A stretch of 64,000 nt of DNA from SAR86 cluster bacterium (GCA_023703675.1 CP097974.1:581288-645287), one strand, 5' to 3'; shown: positions 43,254-52,667, numbered from the stretch's first letter. Made by a program: numbers and translations. Notes: a model not told the origin generated them from the sequence alone.

Positions 43254-44000
43254 ATGACGTATTGTTTGGGTATTAAGGTCAACGAAGGTTTGGTTTTTGC
43301 ATCAGATTCAAGAACCAACGCGGGTCTTGATAATGTTGGTTCTTACACGAAAATGTTTACCTATAACGTAGGAGACAGAGCTTTTGTCATAATGACTGCT
43401 GGAAATTTAGCTACTTCACAGGCTGTTTACCATAAAATTCAAAAAGATCTCGATGCTGAATCTCCAAAAATTAATTTAAATCTTTGCCAAGATCTAGAAG
43501 AAGCAGCTGAATATATTGGAGAAATAAGCTTAGAGTGTCAAAAAGTTGGTCAGGATATACCAGTTCAAGAAAGTTCTTTGTTGGGATCTAGCTTTATTCT
43601 AGGAGGGCAAATTAAAAATCAAGAACCTAATATTATTTTAATTTATCCAGAAGGAAATCATATTCACGTTTCAGATGAAAGTCCTTTTGTTCAGATCGGA
43701 GAAACTAAATATGGAAAACCTATTTTAGACAGGACAATTGAGCAAGATACACCATTAGGAGATACAGCCAGAGCAGCCCTATTATCTCTCGATTCAACTA
43801 TGAGAAGTGATCTTACCGTAGGTCCGCCCATCGACTTTGTAGTTTTTAAAAAAGATCAAATAAATTTAGACTTCCAAGATCGATTGAAACTAGATTCACC
43901 CTTCTTCCAACAATTTTCTAATATATGGCACGATCAATTGCTTAAGGCTATAAATCATTTACCCAGATTTAATTGGGAAGACGTTGAATCTCTCGAATAA
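43254..44000 (+). CDS. Anbu-type proteasome-like peptidase
   Basis: The 248-residue protein is a bacterial ancestor-like beta subunit: start MTYCLGIKVNEGLVFASDSR, with the nucleophile threonine at position 2 after Met removal, Asp18 and a lysine at 33 in SYTKMF. The TAGNLATSQ loop and late GDTARAALLSLDSTMRSDL are typical of Anbu. Anbu forms an open helical ring and is expected to cleave an unusual peptide. The usual neighbours alpha-E and ATP-grasp lie on the opposite strand. The transglutaminase-like gene often found in the same cluster is not present. The last 32 bases overlap the convergent monooxygenase gene. Confidence 0.88.
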   Translation: MTYCLGIKVNEGLVFASDSRTNAGLDNVGSYTKMFTYNVGDRAFVIMTAGNLATSQAVYHKIQKDLDAESPKINLNLCQDLEEAAEYIGEISLECQKVGQDIPVQESSLLGSSFILGGQIKNQEPNIILIYPEGNHIHVSDESPFVQIGETKYGKPILDRTIEQDTPLGDTARAALLSLDSTMRSDLTVGPPIDFVVFKKDQINLDFQDRLKLDSPFFQQFSNIWHDQLLKAINHLPRFNWEDVESLE

Positions 44001-45123
44001 CATTGTATTGGTGAATAGATCTTTGAGTTCTTTCGGCAAAAATTTTTAATAATAAATTTCTCAAAAAAACAGCTATTTTATTGGACAGATGATTTACTTT
44101 GCCTTGTCTTTTTGATCTTGCTTGAACTTTATTCCCTCGCGCTACTCTGAGGATTTCATATTGTTTGAGGAATAAATCAATTTTTTTGTTTTTTAATAAA
44201 TGTGAAAAAGTGAATGCGTCTTCAATAGCCAAACACGAGCCTTGCGCTAAAAAGGGCAACATTGGGTGAGCCGCATCGCCCATTAATATGATATTTTTAT
44301 TAATTAAAGTTTTTGTGGCTTTTCTCTCAAATAACCCCCACTTATTGATTTTTAATGATTTATTGAAAAGCTCTTTAATTTCGCTATTCCAATTATTAAA
44401 TTCAATCAGCAACTGATCTCTTTTTCCTTCAAGAATCCAGGATTCCTCTTCCCAAGTATTTTGTTGTTTTATAGCGACAAAATTTATTCTTTTTCCATTA
44501 GAAATAGGATAATGAACAATGTGACCGCCAGGACCTAAATGAATATTTATTTCTGTCCAAATTTTCTTTTTTGGTAACTTTTTTAAATCTACAATTCCTC
44601 GCCAGGCAATTAAACCAGTAAATTTAGGGGATTCTTCATTAAAGTTATTTTCTCTTATCTTTGACTTTATGCCATCACAAGCAAGAGTTAAGCTTGTTTC
44701 ATAAGATGAATTATCTTTAAAGAAAATTTTTGAAGAGTTTACTTGTTCAAGCTCATGATTAAATTTTATTTCTCCACCCAAATTAATGTATTCACTTGCT
44801 AAGACTCTTATTAAATCTTTTCTATTAATACTAATGAAATCAGAATTATCTTTGTTTAACTGAAGCGATTTAATAACTGAGCTGTTATGGAAAGAACGAA
44901 AAATAACTTTATTAGGAAAATAAGCGTATTCAGATAATTTTTTTAATATGCCAACTTCTTTAAGTAATATGGTTGCATTCCTAGATAAATTTACACCAGC
45001 TCCATAATCACTTAATGCCTTATCCTTTTCATAAATAATTGGATTAAAACCATTTTTTTTTAAACAATAGCCAAGGAATAATCCACAAACTCCCGCACCG
45101 ATAATATTTATCTTATTGAGCAT
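43969..45123 (-). CDS. FAD-dependent monooxygenase (salicylate-hydroxylase-like)
   Basis: The 384-residue flavoprotein has an N-terminal FAD-binding motif (INIIGAGVCGLFLGYCL), the DG motif region (LACDGIKSKIR) and the second FAD motif GDAAHPMLPFLAQGSCLAIED. This order matches single-component aromatic hydroxylases related to 3- or 6-hydroxybenzoate and salicylate hydroxylase. It would hydroxylate a ring using NAD(P)H and oxygen; the substrate is not readable. It overlaps rlmN upstream by 11 bases and the Anbu gene at its end by 32 bases. No dedicated aromatic pathway lies beside it. Confidence 0.85.
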   Translation of the reverse strand: MLNKINIIGAGVCGLFLGYCLKKNGFNPIIYEKDKALSDYGAGVNLSRNATILLKEVGILKKLSEYAYFPNKVIFRSFHNSSVIKSLQLNKDNSDFISINRKDLIRVLASEYINLGGEIKFNHELEQVNSSKIFFKDNSSYETSLTLACDGIKSKIRENNFNEESPKFTGLIAWRGIVDLKKLPKKKIWTEINIHLGPGGHIVHYPISNGKRINFVAIKQQNTWEEESWILEGKRDQLLIEFNNWNSEIKELFNKSLKINKWGLFERKATKTLINKNIILMGDAAHPMLPFLAQGSCLAIEDAFTFSHLLKNKKIDLFLKQYEILRVARGNKVQARSKRQGKVNHLSNKIAVFLRNLLLKIFAERTQRSIHQYNVIREIQRLPN

Positions 45124-46237
45124 TGAGATTTAATGACTCAATTTGCTGGTTTATTCTTTTTTTCCTACTAGTCTTGTCTTGAACCTGTCCTACCAACTGA
45201 CCACAGGCAGCCATGATGTCATCGCCTCTAGTTGAACGAATAGTCGTAATAAATCCTTTTTTGACCAAAAAATCTTTAAAGGCTCTCACTCTATTGTTAG
45301 ACGGTTTGGTATAGTTTGATAAGGAAAATTCATTGAAAGGGATAAGATTGATTTTACAAGGATAGCTCTTGAGTAAATTTGCAAGCTCTTCAGCTGTCTC
45401 TAAACTGTCATTAACTTTATTGATTAGAATATATTCAAACGTCGTAATTCTTTTATCATTAAATGAATCAACATAATTCTTAACAGATTTTAATAACTTT
45501 TGTATAGGATACTTTTTATTTATAGGAACTAAAATATCTCTTAAATCATCATTTGGTGCATGCAGAGATATAGTTAATGAAACATCAGAAACCTTAGAAA
45601 GCTTATCTATTTCTGGTATCAGACCTGAAGTACTAAGAGTTACTTTTCTTTTGGACAAGTTATATCCACAATCGTGTCTCATAATTTCCATTGCGTTTAC
45701 AACATTATCGAAATTCAATAAAGGCTCTCCCATTCCCATCATGACTATATTTGTAATTTTTCGATCTTCTGAGTTTCGAGGGGTGCCAAAAGAATTTTCA
45801 GCGATAAATACTTGACCAATAATTTCACTCAAAGAAAGGTTTCTTGAGAATCCTTGTTTTCCTGTTGCACAGAAACTACAATTTACAACACAGCCTACTT
45901 GAGAAGATACACATAAAGTATTTCTCCCCTTTTCAGGAATAAGTACCATCTCTACAGATTCATTTTCACCAACTTCCAAAAGCCATTTTTTAGTTCCATC
46001 TTCCGAATACTCTTTATGTGAGATCTTAGGCAGCTCGATTACACAATTTTTATTTAAATAATTCCTTAGGGGCTTTGAGAAATTTGTCATGTTTTCAAAA
46101 TTAATGACACCATTTTGATGAATCCATTTAATCAATTGAGTTGTTCTAAATTCTTTTTGATCTATGGACAGGAAAAAAGAATTTAGTTCTGATATAGATA
46201 AATTTAATAAATTTACCCTTTTTGAATTAGAGTTCAT
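45113..46237 (-). CDS. rlmN: 23S rRNA/tRNA adenine C2-methyltransferase
   Basis: The 374-residue radical-SAM enzyme methylates adenine 2503 in 23S rRNA and adenine 37 in some tRNAs. The iron-sulfur motif is Cys116, Cys120, Cys123 (GCVVNCSFCATGKQGF). The conserved catalytic Cys345 is in RGDDIMAACGQL near the end. The MGMGEPLLNFDNV segment and the N-terminal helical region (QLIKWIHQNGV) are typical. Length and all key residues match the family. Its stop is overlapped by the downstream monooxygenase start. Confidence 0.95.
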   Translation of the reverse strand: MNSNSKRVNLLNLSISELNSFFLSIDQKEFRTTQLIKWIHQNGVINFENMTNFSKPLRNYLNKNCVIELPKISHKEYSEDGTKKWLLEVGENESVEMVLIPEKGRNTLCVSSQVGCVVNCSFCATGKQGFSRNLSLSEIIGQVFIAENSFGTPRNSEDRKITNIVMMGMGEPLLNFDNVVNAMEIMRHDCGYNLSKRKVTLSTSGLIPEIDKLSKVSDVSLTISLHAPNDDLRDILVPINKKYPIQKLLKSVKNYVDSFNDKRITTFEYILINKVNDSLETAEELANLLKSYPCKINLIPFNEFSLSNYTKPSNNRVRAFKDFLVKKGFITTIRSTRGDDIMAACGQLVGQVQDKTSRKKRINQQIESLNLNAQ

Positions 46238-46657
46238 TTATATTTGATTTTTAAGAACTTCACAGGAATAAGTCCTTGAAGAATTTCTTACCGATTTATT
46301 TAAAAAATCGTAACTGAAATCCATATCTAGAGAAACTTTATTAAAACTTATAGATCTTTGAATCTCTTGGTTAGTTTCATCTGACCATTCTAAAAAAAGT
46401 TTATCAAACACATCAATTTTTGTTTCCGATTCAGTAAAATTTTCTGACATATAATATTCATCATCTGAAAGATCGCTCTTCCAACCAATTCTTTTATTAG
46501 TTTTATCTAGGGTAAGCAATCCAGTATTTCCTTCGAATATCAAATCACCGTTTGGATCTTTGACATTACTTTTAATAGAACAACTGAAGGTGCTGATGTT
46601 CTGACCTGAACATGCCATTAAAATTAAAGCAATTAAAGAAGGAAGAGCTTTATTCAC
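46238..46657 (-). CDS. Lipoprotein of unknown function
   Basis: The 139-residue product has a clear type II signal peptide: LIALILMACSGQ, lipid Cys16. The mature part looks beta-rich (repeated ILF/TGLLTLD, KLFLEWSDE strands) with one further pair of cysteines, one early (Cys26) and one near the C-terminus (SYSCEVLK). I do not recognise the family. It abuts rlmN downstream and the Baeyer-Villiger-type enzyme upstream, but functional links are not evident. Confidence 0.7.
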   Translation of the reverse strand: MNKALPSLIALILMACSGQNISTFSCSIKSNVKDPNGDLIFEGNTGLLTLDKTNKRIGWKSDLSDDEYYMSENFTESETKIDVFDKLFLEWSDETNQEIQRSISFNKVSLDMDFSYDFLNKSVRNSSRTYSCEVLKNQI

Positions 46658-46662
46658 AAGAA

Positions 46663-48120
46663 TTAATCTCTAGAAAAAATTAGATTTCCGTCCTCAAGTT
46701 TTGAAAATTTAACGTCGATCCAATCTTTGATGTAATCCTGATAGTTTACCCAAGGTTTTTTGCTTCCTTGTTGTGGGTGAAGATTAATTGATCTTTGTAT
46801 GTAGCCTGAAGAAAAATCTTTCAACCAATCATAAGTCTCATCAACATCAAGAGGTTTACGTGGACAAGCTGAAGAATATTGATTTTTATCCATATGTTTA
46901 ATTAATCTACACAAATAAACGCTTGTTAAGTCTGCTTTTAGTGTCCAGGAAGCATTGATGTAACCGAATGAATTTACAAAATTAGGGATATCACTATACA
47001 TCAAGCTTTTGTAAGTCATAGTTTCTGAAACATTCACTGGATTATTATTAATTGAGATCGTCACTCCGCCAAAATTTTGTAATACCAAACCTGTGGCAGT
47101 AACGATAATATCTGCATCTAAAAAATCTCCTGACTTCAATTTAATCCCCTTCTCCTCAAAGGATTCAATATGATCTGTTACTACTGTTGCAGTTTTATTT
47201 TTAATCGCTTCAAAGAAATCACTATTAGGTATCAAGCACATTCTTTGTTCCCAAGGATTGTATCTAGGAGTGAAATGTTTATCGACATCAAAGTCAGGAA
47301 GTTCTTTTTTAACTTGATCTATCAAGAATTTCTTTGATCTATCAGGGAAAGCTCTAACTCTTTTGAAGAGTGATTGTTGTAAATAGACATTTTTAAATCT
47401 TATTAACGCATAGACCAAAGATTTAGGAAGAAATCTCTTTAAGAACAATGCAATGCTGTCTTCATCTGGTCTAGAAACAAAGTAAGTCGGAGATCTTTGT
47501 AACATAGTGACTAAATTAGCTTCTTTTGCTATTTCAGGAACAATAGTGGCCGCTGTAGCGCCACTTCCAATTACAACGACATTTTTTCCTTTGTAATCAA
47601 GAGACTCGGGCCATTTTTGTGGGTGAATTATCTGCCCCAAAAAATTATCACTACCCTTGAATTCAGGCTCGTACCCAGATGAGTACCTGTAATAACCAGC
47701 ACACATGTAAAGAAATTTTGATTTATAAAGAAATTTTTCAGAAGATTTTTTTTCAGTTACGTTTACTTCCCACAGGCCTTCTGACTCATTCCAATTGGCA
47801 GACTCAACATGATGATTGTATTTGATTTTTTCATCAAGGCCATACTCCTCTATTGTTTCTTCAAGGTAATCCATAATGAGAGGACCAGTGGCAATAGACT
47901 TTTTATGATTCCAAGGTTTAAAGGAAAAGCCTAAAGTATGCATATCTGAATCGGACCTAATACCGGGATACTTAAATAAATCCCAAGTGCCGCCAAAATT
48001 TTCTCTTCCTTCGAAAATTGCATACGTTTTATCCGGACACTTTGTATTCAAGTGTGCACCAGCCCCAATTCCCGAAATACCGGCTCCAACCACAATAACG
48101 TCTAGATAATCTTGCTTCAT
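46663..48120 (-). CDS. Flavin-containing / Baeyer-Villiger-type monooxygenase
   Basis: The 485-residue enzyme has the FAD motif GAGISGIGAGAHL (12-24) and the NADPH motif GSGATAATIVPEI (185-197). The Baeyer-Villiger fingerprint FLGQIIHPQKWP, where Phe160, Gly162, His166 and Trp170 fit FxGxxxHxxxW, is also present. These enzymes insert an oxygen into ketones to give esters or lactones. The sequence group (KRFLPKSLVYALIRFKN, NPWEQRMCLIPNSDFF) is close to EthA-like enzymes. No signal peptide is present. Natural substrates could be steroid or terpenoid ketones, which would fit the CoA-ligase and SDR operons nearby, but this is inference. Confidence 0.9.
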   Translation of the reverse strand: MKQDYLDVIVVGAGISGIGAGAHLNTKCPDKTYAIFEGRENFGGTWDLFKYPGIRSDSDMHTLGFSFKPWNHKKSIATGPLIMDYLEETIEEYGLDEKIKYNHHVESANWNESEGLWEVNVTEKKSSEKFLYKSKFLYMCAGYYRYSSGYEPEFKGSDNFLGQIIHPQKWPESLDYKGKNVVVIGSGATAATIVPEIAKEANLVTMLQRSPTYFVSRPDEDSIALFLKRFLPKSLVYALIRFKNVYLQQSLFKRVRAFPDRSKKFLIDQVKKELPDFDVDKHFTPRYNPWEQRMCLIPNSDFFEAIKNKTATVVTDHIESFEEKGIKLKSGDFLDADIIVTATGLVLQNFGGVTISINNNPVNVSETMTYKSLMYSDIPNFVNSFGYINASWTLKADLTSVYLCRLIKHMDKNQYSSACPRKPLDVDETYDWLKDFSSGYIQRSINLHPQQGSKKPWVNYQDYIKDWIDVKFSKLEDGNLIFSRD

Positions 48121-48155
48121 CTCTTAATTATATTAACAATTGATGATTTAATAAA

Positions 48156-48518
48156 TTATTCTTTTAATTTAAACCCGGTTTCTATCCATTCAGTAATTCC
48201 ACCTTTCAACGAAAATACTTTTTGATAGCCCATGTCTTGAAGAGTTTTTGCTCCAACTATAGATCTTACTCCTCTAGCGCAATACAGGACTATTTCCTCA
48301 GTTGGATCAGAGATATGTCCTTCGATATCTCTATCTAAAACACCTCGACCAATATGAATTGAATTTTCTATGACTCCAGTTTTAATTTCATTATCCTCAC
48401 GGATATCTACCAATGAAAAATTGTATTTACTTTCTATTAAATGTTTTAGCTGGAAAATATCAATTTCTTGAACTTCTTTCGCAGCCTCGTTAACTAAATC
48501 GGAAAAACTTTTTTTCAT
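48156..48518 (-). CDS. Rhodanese-like domain protein
   Basis: ATG at 48518 is chosen; the frame runs on to a TTG at 48548, inside the preceding membrane-protein gene, which is less likely. The 120-residue product is a single rhodanese domain: LVDIREDNEIKTGVIENSIH and the active-site loop IVLYCARGVRS with Cys80. The domain forms a persulfide and transfers sulfur; GlpE-like proteins are similar in size. The loop CARGVRS is a common form in single-domain rhodaneses. It follows the small membrane-protein gene by one base. Confidence 0.85.
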   Translation of the reverse strand: MKKSFSDLVNEAAKEVQEIDIFQLKHLIESKYNFSLVDIREDNEIKTGVIENSIHIGRGVLDRDIEGHISDPTEEIVLYCARGVRSIVGAKTLQDMGYQKVFSLKGGITEWIETGFKLKE

Positions 48519-48519
48519 A

Positions 48520-48729
48520 TCAATTAGAAAAATATTTTTTTTTCGCAATTCTCACTAAAAAATAAAAAGGCGAAATAATTAAAATACAAACGAATAATTC
48601 TGCCCAAAAACTTAAATCGATTCGTGCCCGAATAAATGCCGCGATGTAAACACTTCCGAAGCCCATAATTCCATAAATTATAAAGAGAGGTACATCAATG
48701 TGAGATATTATTTTTTTCAGAAATTCCAT
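48520..48729 (-). CDS. Small two-helix membrane protein, unknown
   Basis: The 69-residue product has two hydrophobic segments (about residues 12-33 and 41-60) and a basic end (RIAKKKYFSN). No family is recognised. It is the first gene of a pair with the rhodanese. The 47-base gap to the divergent crotonase at 48777 must hold promoters for both directions. Its coding status rests on the membrane pattern and tight packing. Confidence 0.55.
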   Translation of the reverse strand: MEFLKKIISHIDVPLFIIYGIMGFGSVYIAAFIRARIDLSFWAELFVCILIISPFYFLVRIAKKKYFSN

Positions 48730-48776
48730 TGGATAATCTATATTATTACAGATATTAATACTTAGGATTTAACAGA

Positions 48777-49547
48777 ATGGATGATTTAAAAGATATTGTC
48801 TTTACTTATAAAGAACACACGGGTTATATAAAAATAAATAGACCTCCAAATAATTTTTTTGATTCTGATTTAATCCGTCAGATAGCAGATGTGCTTGAAG
48901 AGATGGATAAAAAACAAGATTGTCGCTCCATAATTCTTTACTCAGAAGGTAAACATTTTTGCGCAGGAGCTGATTTTTCAAGATCAAATTTTAAGAATGA
49001 GTCAGATGCTTACTCAGCTTTATATGATCAAGCTGTTAGATTATTTAGAACTAGTAAGCCAATAATTGCTGTTATTCAAGGTGCTGCAGTCGGTGGAGGC
49101 CTCGGAGTAGCTCTTGCTGCGGATTTTAGAATTGCTTGTAAGGAATCAAGGTTTAGTGCTAATTTTTCAAAGTTAGGATTCCATCAAGGATTTGGCACCA
49201 CAATTACTTTGCCACGAGTCGTCGGTCATCAATTTGCTAAAAAAATGCTTTTAACGGCAACTCGTCTCAAAGGCGAGGAAGCAATGGCTTGCGGTCTCGC
49301 AGATTATTTAGTTGAACAAAAGGATTTAATGACTACTGCAGAAAATCTTGCCAAAGAAATTAATAGCTCTGGACCCTTAGGGGTTCAAGCCATTAGATTT
49401 ACTATCAATGAAGGAATAGCCGACGAGATAGCTAAAATTGTGAAGTGGGAATTAGCAGAACAAGACAGGCTTAGAGAAACCTCAGATTTTAAAGAAGGTA
49501 TCAAGGCTTCGCTTGAAAGAAGAGAGCCTAATTTTAAAGGCAACTAA
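48777..49547 (+). CDS. Crotonase-family protein lacking both hydratase glutamates
   Basis: The 256-residue product has a crotonase fold, with oxyanion-hole segments HFCAGADFS and QGAAVGGGLGVALAAD and the C-terminal trimer helix. Compared with enoyl-CoA hydratase, the first catalytic glutamate is Gly110 (GGGLGVALAAD instead of GGGxExA) and the second is Phe130 (SANFSKLG instead of xLPExxxG). Simple hydration is therefore not expected. Crotonases without these residues can be isomerases, hydrolases, decarboxylases or ring-modifying enzymes. It stands alone; its last 4 bases overlap the convergent thioesterase. Confidence 0.85.
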   Translation: MDDLKDIVFTYKEHTGYIKINRPPNNFFDSDLIRQIADVLEEMDKKQDCRSIILYSEGKHFCAGADFSRSNFKNESDAYSALYDQAVRLFRTSKPIIAVIQGAAVGGGLGVALAADFRIACKESRFSANFSKLGFHQGFGTTITLPRVVGHQFAKKMLLTATRLKGEEAMACGLADYLVEQKDLMTTAENLAKEINSSGPLGVQAIRFTINEGIADEIAKIVKWELAEQDRLRETSDFKEGIKASLERREPNFKGN

Positions 49548-50020
49548 TTTTTTATTTTGAGTCTTAATTCGAAGTCTAAAGGACCTAAAGCTTCGTGTTT
49601 TTCTTTTAATTTTTTTACACGCTCAAAAGTTTCATCTGGCATAGGCGCAGATTTTCTTAGTTTCATATCAATGTGAATAAGCAAACATTCTGAAATTGCT
49701 GAAAGCTCTTTTTTCTCATTGAGTAAAATTGCTGCGTGGTGAATAATTTTTCGATTCACGTTAACAATTCTAAAACAAGGATAAATTTTATCGTTTAAGA
49801 GGTTTTCTTTTACATATCGTATATTTTCTTCAAGCGTAAATGTTGAATATGTCTCTCTAATTGTTTCTTCGTCCCAAGAGAACCCAAGGTCTTGATACAA
49901 GGGACCAGAACCTTCATCGAATATTTTCGAATAAAAAGCAACATTCATATGACCATTCATATCGCACATATCCTTAGATACAGTAACTAGATTGCCTTTA
50001 TAGGGGAATTTATTTTCCAT
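49544..50020 (-). CDS. Hotdog-fold acyl-CoA thioesterase
   Basis: The 158-residue protein matches the 4HBT_2 thioesterase group: DMNGHMNVAFYSKIFDEGSG, where Asn/His and the acidic residue resemble the family active site, then a FTLEENIRYVKENL strand. Such enzymes release free acid from acyl-CoA; several relatives were described beside carnitine or betaine degradation genes, but no such genes lie here. It is divergent from the photolyase gene across 11 bases and convergent with the crotonase, so it is transcribed alone. Confidence 0.82.
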   Translation of the reverse strand: MENKFPYKGNLVTVSKDMCDMNGHMNVAFYSKIFDEGSGPLYQDLGFSWDEETIRETYSTFTLEENIRYVKENLLNDKIYPCFRIVNVNRKIIHHAAILLNEKKELSAISECLLIHIDMKLRKSAPMPDETFERVKKLKEKHEALGPLDFELRLKIKN

Positions 50021-50031
50021 ACAATAATTTT

Positions 50032-51522
50032 ATGGCAGATGATAACTTACTTATTATTCTTGGCAACCAATTATTTCCTTTAGAAGAGATAAAGAAAACT
50101 GGTGCAAAAAAAATCTTCATGAAAGAAGATTTGGGTCTGTGTACAGATTTTAAACACCATAAACTCAAGATTTTATTTTTTTTAGGAGCTATGCGTGAAT
50201 ACAAGAAAAGTCTTGAAGCTAATGGTTTCGAAGTTTTTTATTTTGACATCGACACAAAAGAATTTGATACGTCCTACCTAGAATTATTAAAAAAAACGCT
50301 TCAAAAAAACTCGATTAATAATATTTTACATTTTGAAATTGAAGATAAAACTTTTGCAACTAAATTAGATAAATTTATTTCTTCAAACCAGATTAAATCA
50401 GTAAAAATTCCTACGCCTATGTTTTTGTGTGATAGAGAAGAATTCAAGGACTTTTTTGGAAATAAATCACTACGAATGGTTTCTTTTTATCAAATGATGA
50501 GGAAAAAATTAAACGTTTTAATGGAAAATGAAAAACCGATTGGAGGTAAATGGTCGTTTGATGACGAAAATAGAAAGAAACTTCCTAAAGAAATAGATGT
50601 TCCAATGCTTCCTGTATTTAAACATTCGAATGATATAGAAAAATTAAAAAACCAAATATCTTTAAAATTTAAAACACATTATGGAGATCTAGAAACGGTT
50701 TGGTTCCCAATGAATAGAAAGGATTCATTATTATGGCTAGACAATTTTCTTTTCTACAGATTTCATAATTTTGGAACTTATGAAGACGCGCTGCACACTG
50801 AGCATAATTTTATTTTTCACAGCGCCCTTAGCCCACTTCTTAATATAGGTTTATTGACTCCAAAAGAAGTTTTAGAAAGATCCATTTCATATGCTGCAAA
50901 AAATAAAATTCCTCTAAATTCACTCGAAGGATTTATAAGGCAAATAATTGGCTGGAGAGAATTTATTAGGGGTACTTATCACTTGAAAGGAAAAGAAGAA
51001 GAAAATTCAAACTTTTTCAGTCATTCAAAAAAACTGACAAAAGAATGGTATACAGGTGAAACAGGAATTCCGCCCTTAGATGATGCGATTAAAAATTGCC
51101 TGAAATTTGGCTTTACTCATCACATCCCGAGATTAATGATAATAAGTAATTTAATGACTTTGGCCCGAATAGATCCTAAGGAAATCTATAAATGGTTTAT
51201 GGAAATGTTCATAGACTCCTCTGAGTGGGTAATGACTCCAAACGTTTTTGGAATGGGAACATTTGCAGATGGAGGAATTTTTGCTACCAAGCCGTATTCC
51301 TGCGGATCAAACTATCTTCTTAAAATGAGTAATTATAAAAAAGGAGATTGGTGTGATGTTGTAGACGGTCTTTACTGGAAATTTATGGAAGATAATATAG
51401 ATTTTTTTAGGTCAAATCCGCGTCTATCAATCATCCCCAGATCGCTAGATAAAATGAAACCTGAGCGGAAAAAGAAAATCTTCAAAGAGGCTAATAATTT
51501 CTTTGAAACTTTTACAAAATGA
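50032..51522 (+). CDS. Cryptochrome/photolyase family protein, FeS-BCP related
   Basis: The 496-residue product resembles the bacterial (6-4) photolyase/cryptochrome group: N-terminal [31 protein letters not shown], then [14 protein letters not shown], and [20 protein letters not shown] near the end. The enzyme uses FAD and blue light to repair UV-damaged DNA. In this group four cysteines usually hold an iron-sulfur cluster, two of them in a CxxC after the MSDY motif. Here that segment reads [18 protein letters not shown], so the CxxC is missing. Visible cysteines are Cys356, Cys424 and Cys441. The cluster may be absent or altered. DUF2256 overlaps the stop, a known partnership. Confidence 0.85.
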   Translation: MADDNLLIILGNQLFPLEEIKKTGAKKIFMKEDLGLCTDFKHHKLKILFFLGAMREYKKSLEANGFEVFYFDIDTKEFDTSYLELLKKTLQKNSINNILHFEIEDKTFATKLDKFISSNQIKSVKIPTPMFLCDREEFKDFFGNKSLRMVSFYQMMRKKLNVLMENEKPIGGKWSFDDENRKKLPKEIDVPMLPVFKHSNDIEKLKNQISLKFKTHYGDLETVWFPMNRKDSLLWLDNFLFYRFHNFGTYEDALHTEHNFIFHSALSPLLNIGLLTPKEVLERSISYAAKNKIPLNSLEGFIRQIIGWREFIRGTYHLKGKEEENSNFFSHSKKLTKEWYTGETGIPPLDDAIKNCLKFGFTHHIPRLMIISNLMTLARIDPKEIYKWFMEMFIDSSEWVMTPNVFGMGTFADGGIFATKPYSCGSNYLLKMSNYKKGDWCDVVDGLYWKFMEDNIDFFRSNPRLSIIPRSLDKMKPERKKKIFKEANNFFETFTK

Positions 51523-51653
51523 AAAAAAATACCGCAGAAAAGATTTGTCCAGTCTGTGAAAAACCTTTCAGCTGGAGAAAAAAATGGAAAAAAAATTGGA
51601 GCGAAGTGAGATATTGCAGTGAAAGATGCAGAAGAAATAAAGCTAAGAAATAG
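51519..51653 (+). CDS. DUF2256 small zinc-finger-like protein
   Basis: A short frame (44 residues) begins inside the photolyase stop (ATGA). It has two CxxC-type pairs: [16 protein letters not shown] (Cys10, Cys13) and YCSERCRRN (Cys33, Cys37). This is the DUF2256 pattern, a tiny family predicted to bind zinc and recurrently placed beside photolyase/cryptochrome genes. Its exact role is unknown; DNA or protein contact during repair is plausible. The last bases overlap the convergent quinone oxidoreductase gene by 11. Confidence 0.9.
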   Translation: MKKNTAEKICPVCEKPFSWRKKWKKNWSEVRYCSERCRRNKAKK

Positions 51654-52650
51654 AAATTACTACCTTTCCTATCAATTTTCTATCTTTTAAGTATTTTAAA
51701 GCCTCAAGCGAACGTTCAAAGCTAAAGATTTTGCAAATGTGAGGTTTCAATTTTCCTTCATTTGCTAAATTGTTAATGATGTCGATGTTTTCTTTTCCTA
51801 GATCTGGATTTTTTCTACCGTACTCTCCTGCTCTTACACCGATAACTGAAAAACCTTTGATAAGAGGATAATTTACTGGAAGATTTGAAATTCTGCCTCC
51901 CGCAAACCCTATGACCAAAAGTCTTCCACCCCAGTTAATACATCTTATTGATTCATCAAACACATCACCGCCTACGGGATCATAAATGACATCTGCTCCA
52001 TTACCATTTGTTAATTCCTTTACTTCTTCTCTAAAAGAAGTTTTACCAGCTTCCAAAGTATTCACAATCTCGTCAGCCCCCCAAGATTTTACAATCTCTA
52101 GTTTTTCATCTGAAGTTCCAGTAGCTATCACTCGTGCACCGTAAAGTTTTCCAAGTTCTACAGCAGCCATACCTACCCCTCCAGTAGCTCCATGAACTAA
52201 AAGATTTTCTCCTTCCACTAAATTTCCTCTCCTAATTAAACCTACAAAAGCTGTTAAATAAACTGTTTTAAAAGCAGCAGCTTCTTCAAAAGAAAAAGAT
52301 TTTGGTTTCTGTGAAAGCATAGATTCTGGCAGAACAATTTCTTTCGCAATCGCCCCATGCCCCCAACTTCCAAACATGACTTCATCCCCCTCCTTGAAAG
52401 TGCAAGATTGTGAACCAACTTCAGAGACAATTCCTGCCCCTTCCATTCCCAAAGCAAAAGGTAATTTGGGTTTATTTTGATATTTTCCCTGAGTCATTAA
52501 TAAATCTGGGAAATTTAAAGAAGCGGCTTTTATTGAGACTTTTACAGAATTTTCTTCTACTGAAGAGATAGGTATTTTTTTAAAAGACAGTCCTTCAAAG
52601 TTATCTGAAAGATTTGAGCAAACAAATCCCTCAGTTAACTTTTGACTCAT
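51643..52650 (-). CDS. NADPH:quinone oxidoreductase-like MDR protein
   Basis: The 335-residue medium-chain dehydrogenase/reductase lacks the structural zinc cysteines and has the quinone-reductase signatures [20 protein letters not shown] and [20 protein letters not shown] (cofactor loop). NADP is probable but not proven. Related enzymes reduce quinones or enoyl groups. It is 17 bases downstream of an acyl-CoA dehydrogenase, so the two may be cotranscribed; electron transfer from that pathway is a possible link. No unusual truncation is seen. Confidence 0.87.
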   Translation of the reverse strand: MSQKLTEGFVCSNLSDNFEGLSFKKIPISSVEENSVKVSIKAASLNFPDLLMTQGKYQNKPKLPFALGMEGAGIVSEVGSQSCTFKEGDEVMFGSWGHGAIAKEIVLPESMLSQKPKSFSFEEAAAFKTVYLTAFVGLIRRGNLVEGENLLVHGATGGVGMAAVELGKLYGARVIATGTSDEKLEIVKSWGADEIVNTLEAGKTSFREEVKELTNGNGADVIYDPVGGDVFDESIRCINWGGRLLVIGFAGGRISNLPVNYPLIKGFSVIGVRAGEYGRKNPDLGKENIDIINNLANEGKLKPHICKIFSFERSLEALKYLKDRKLIGKVVISIS

Positions 52651-52667
52651 TAATCAGCAAGAAAAAA

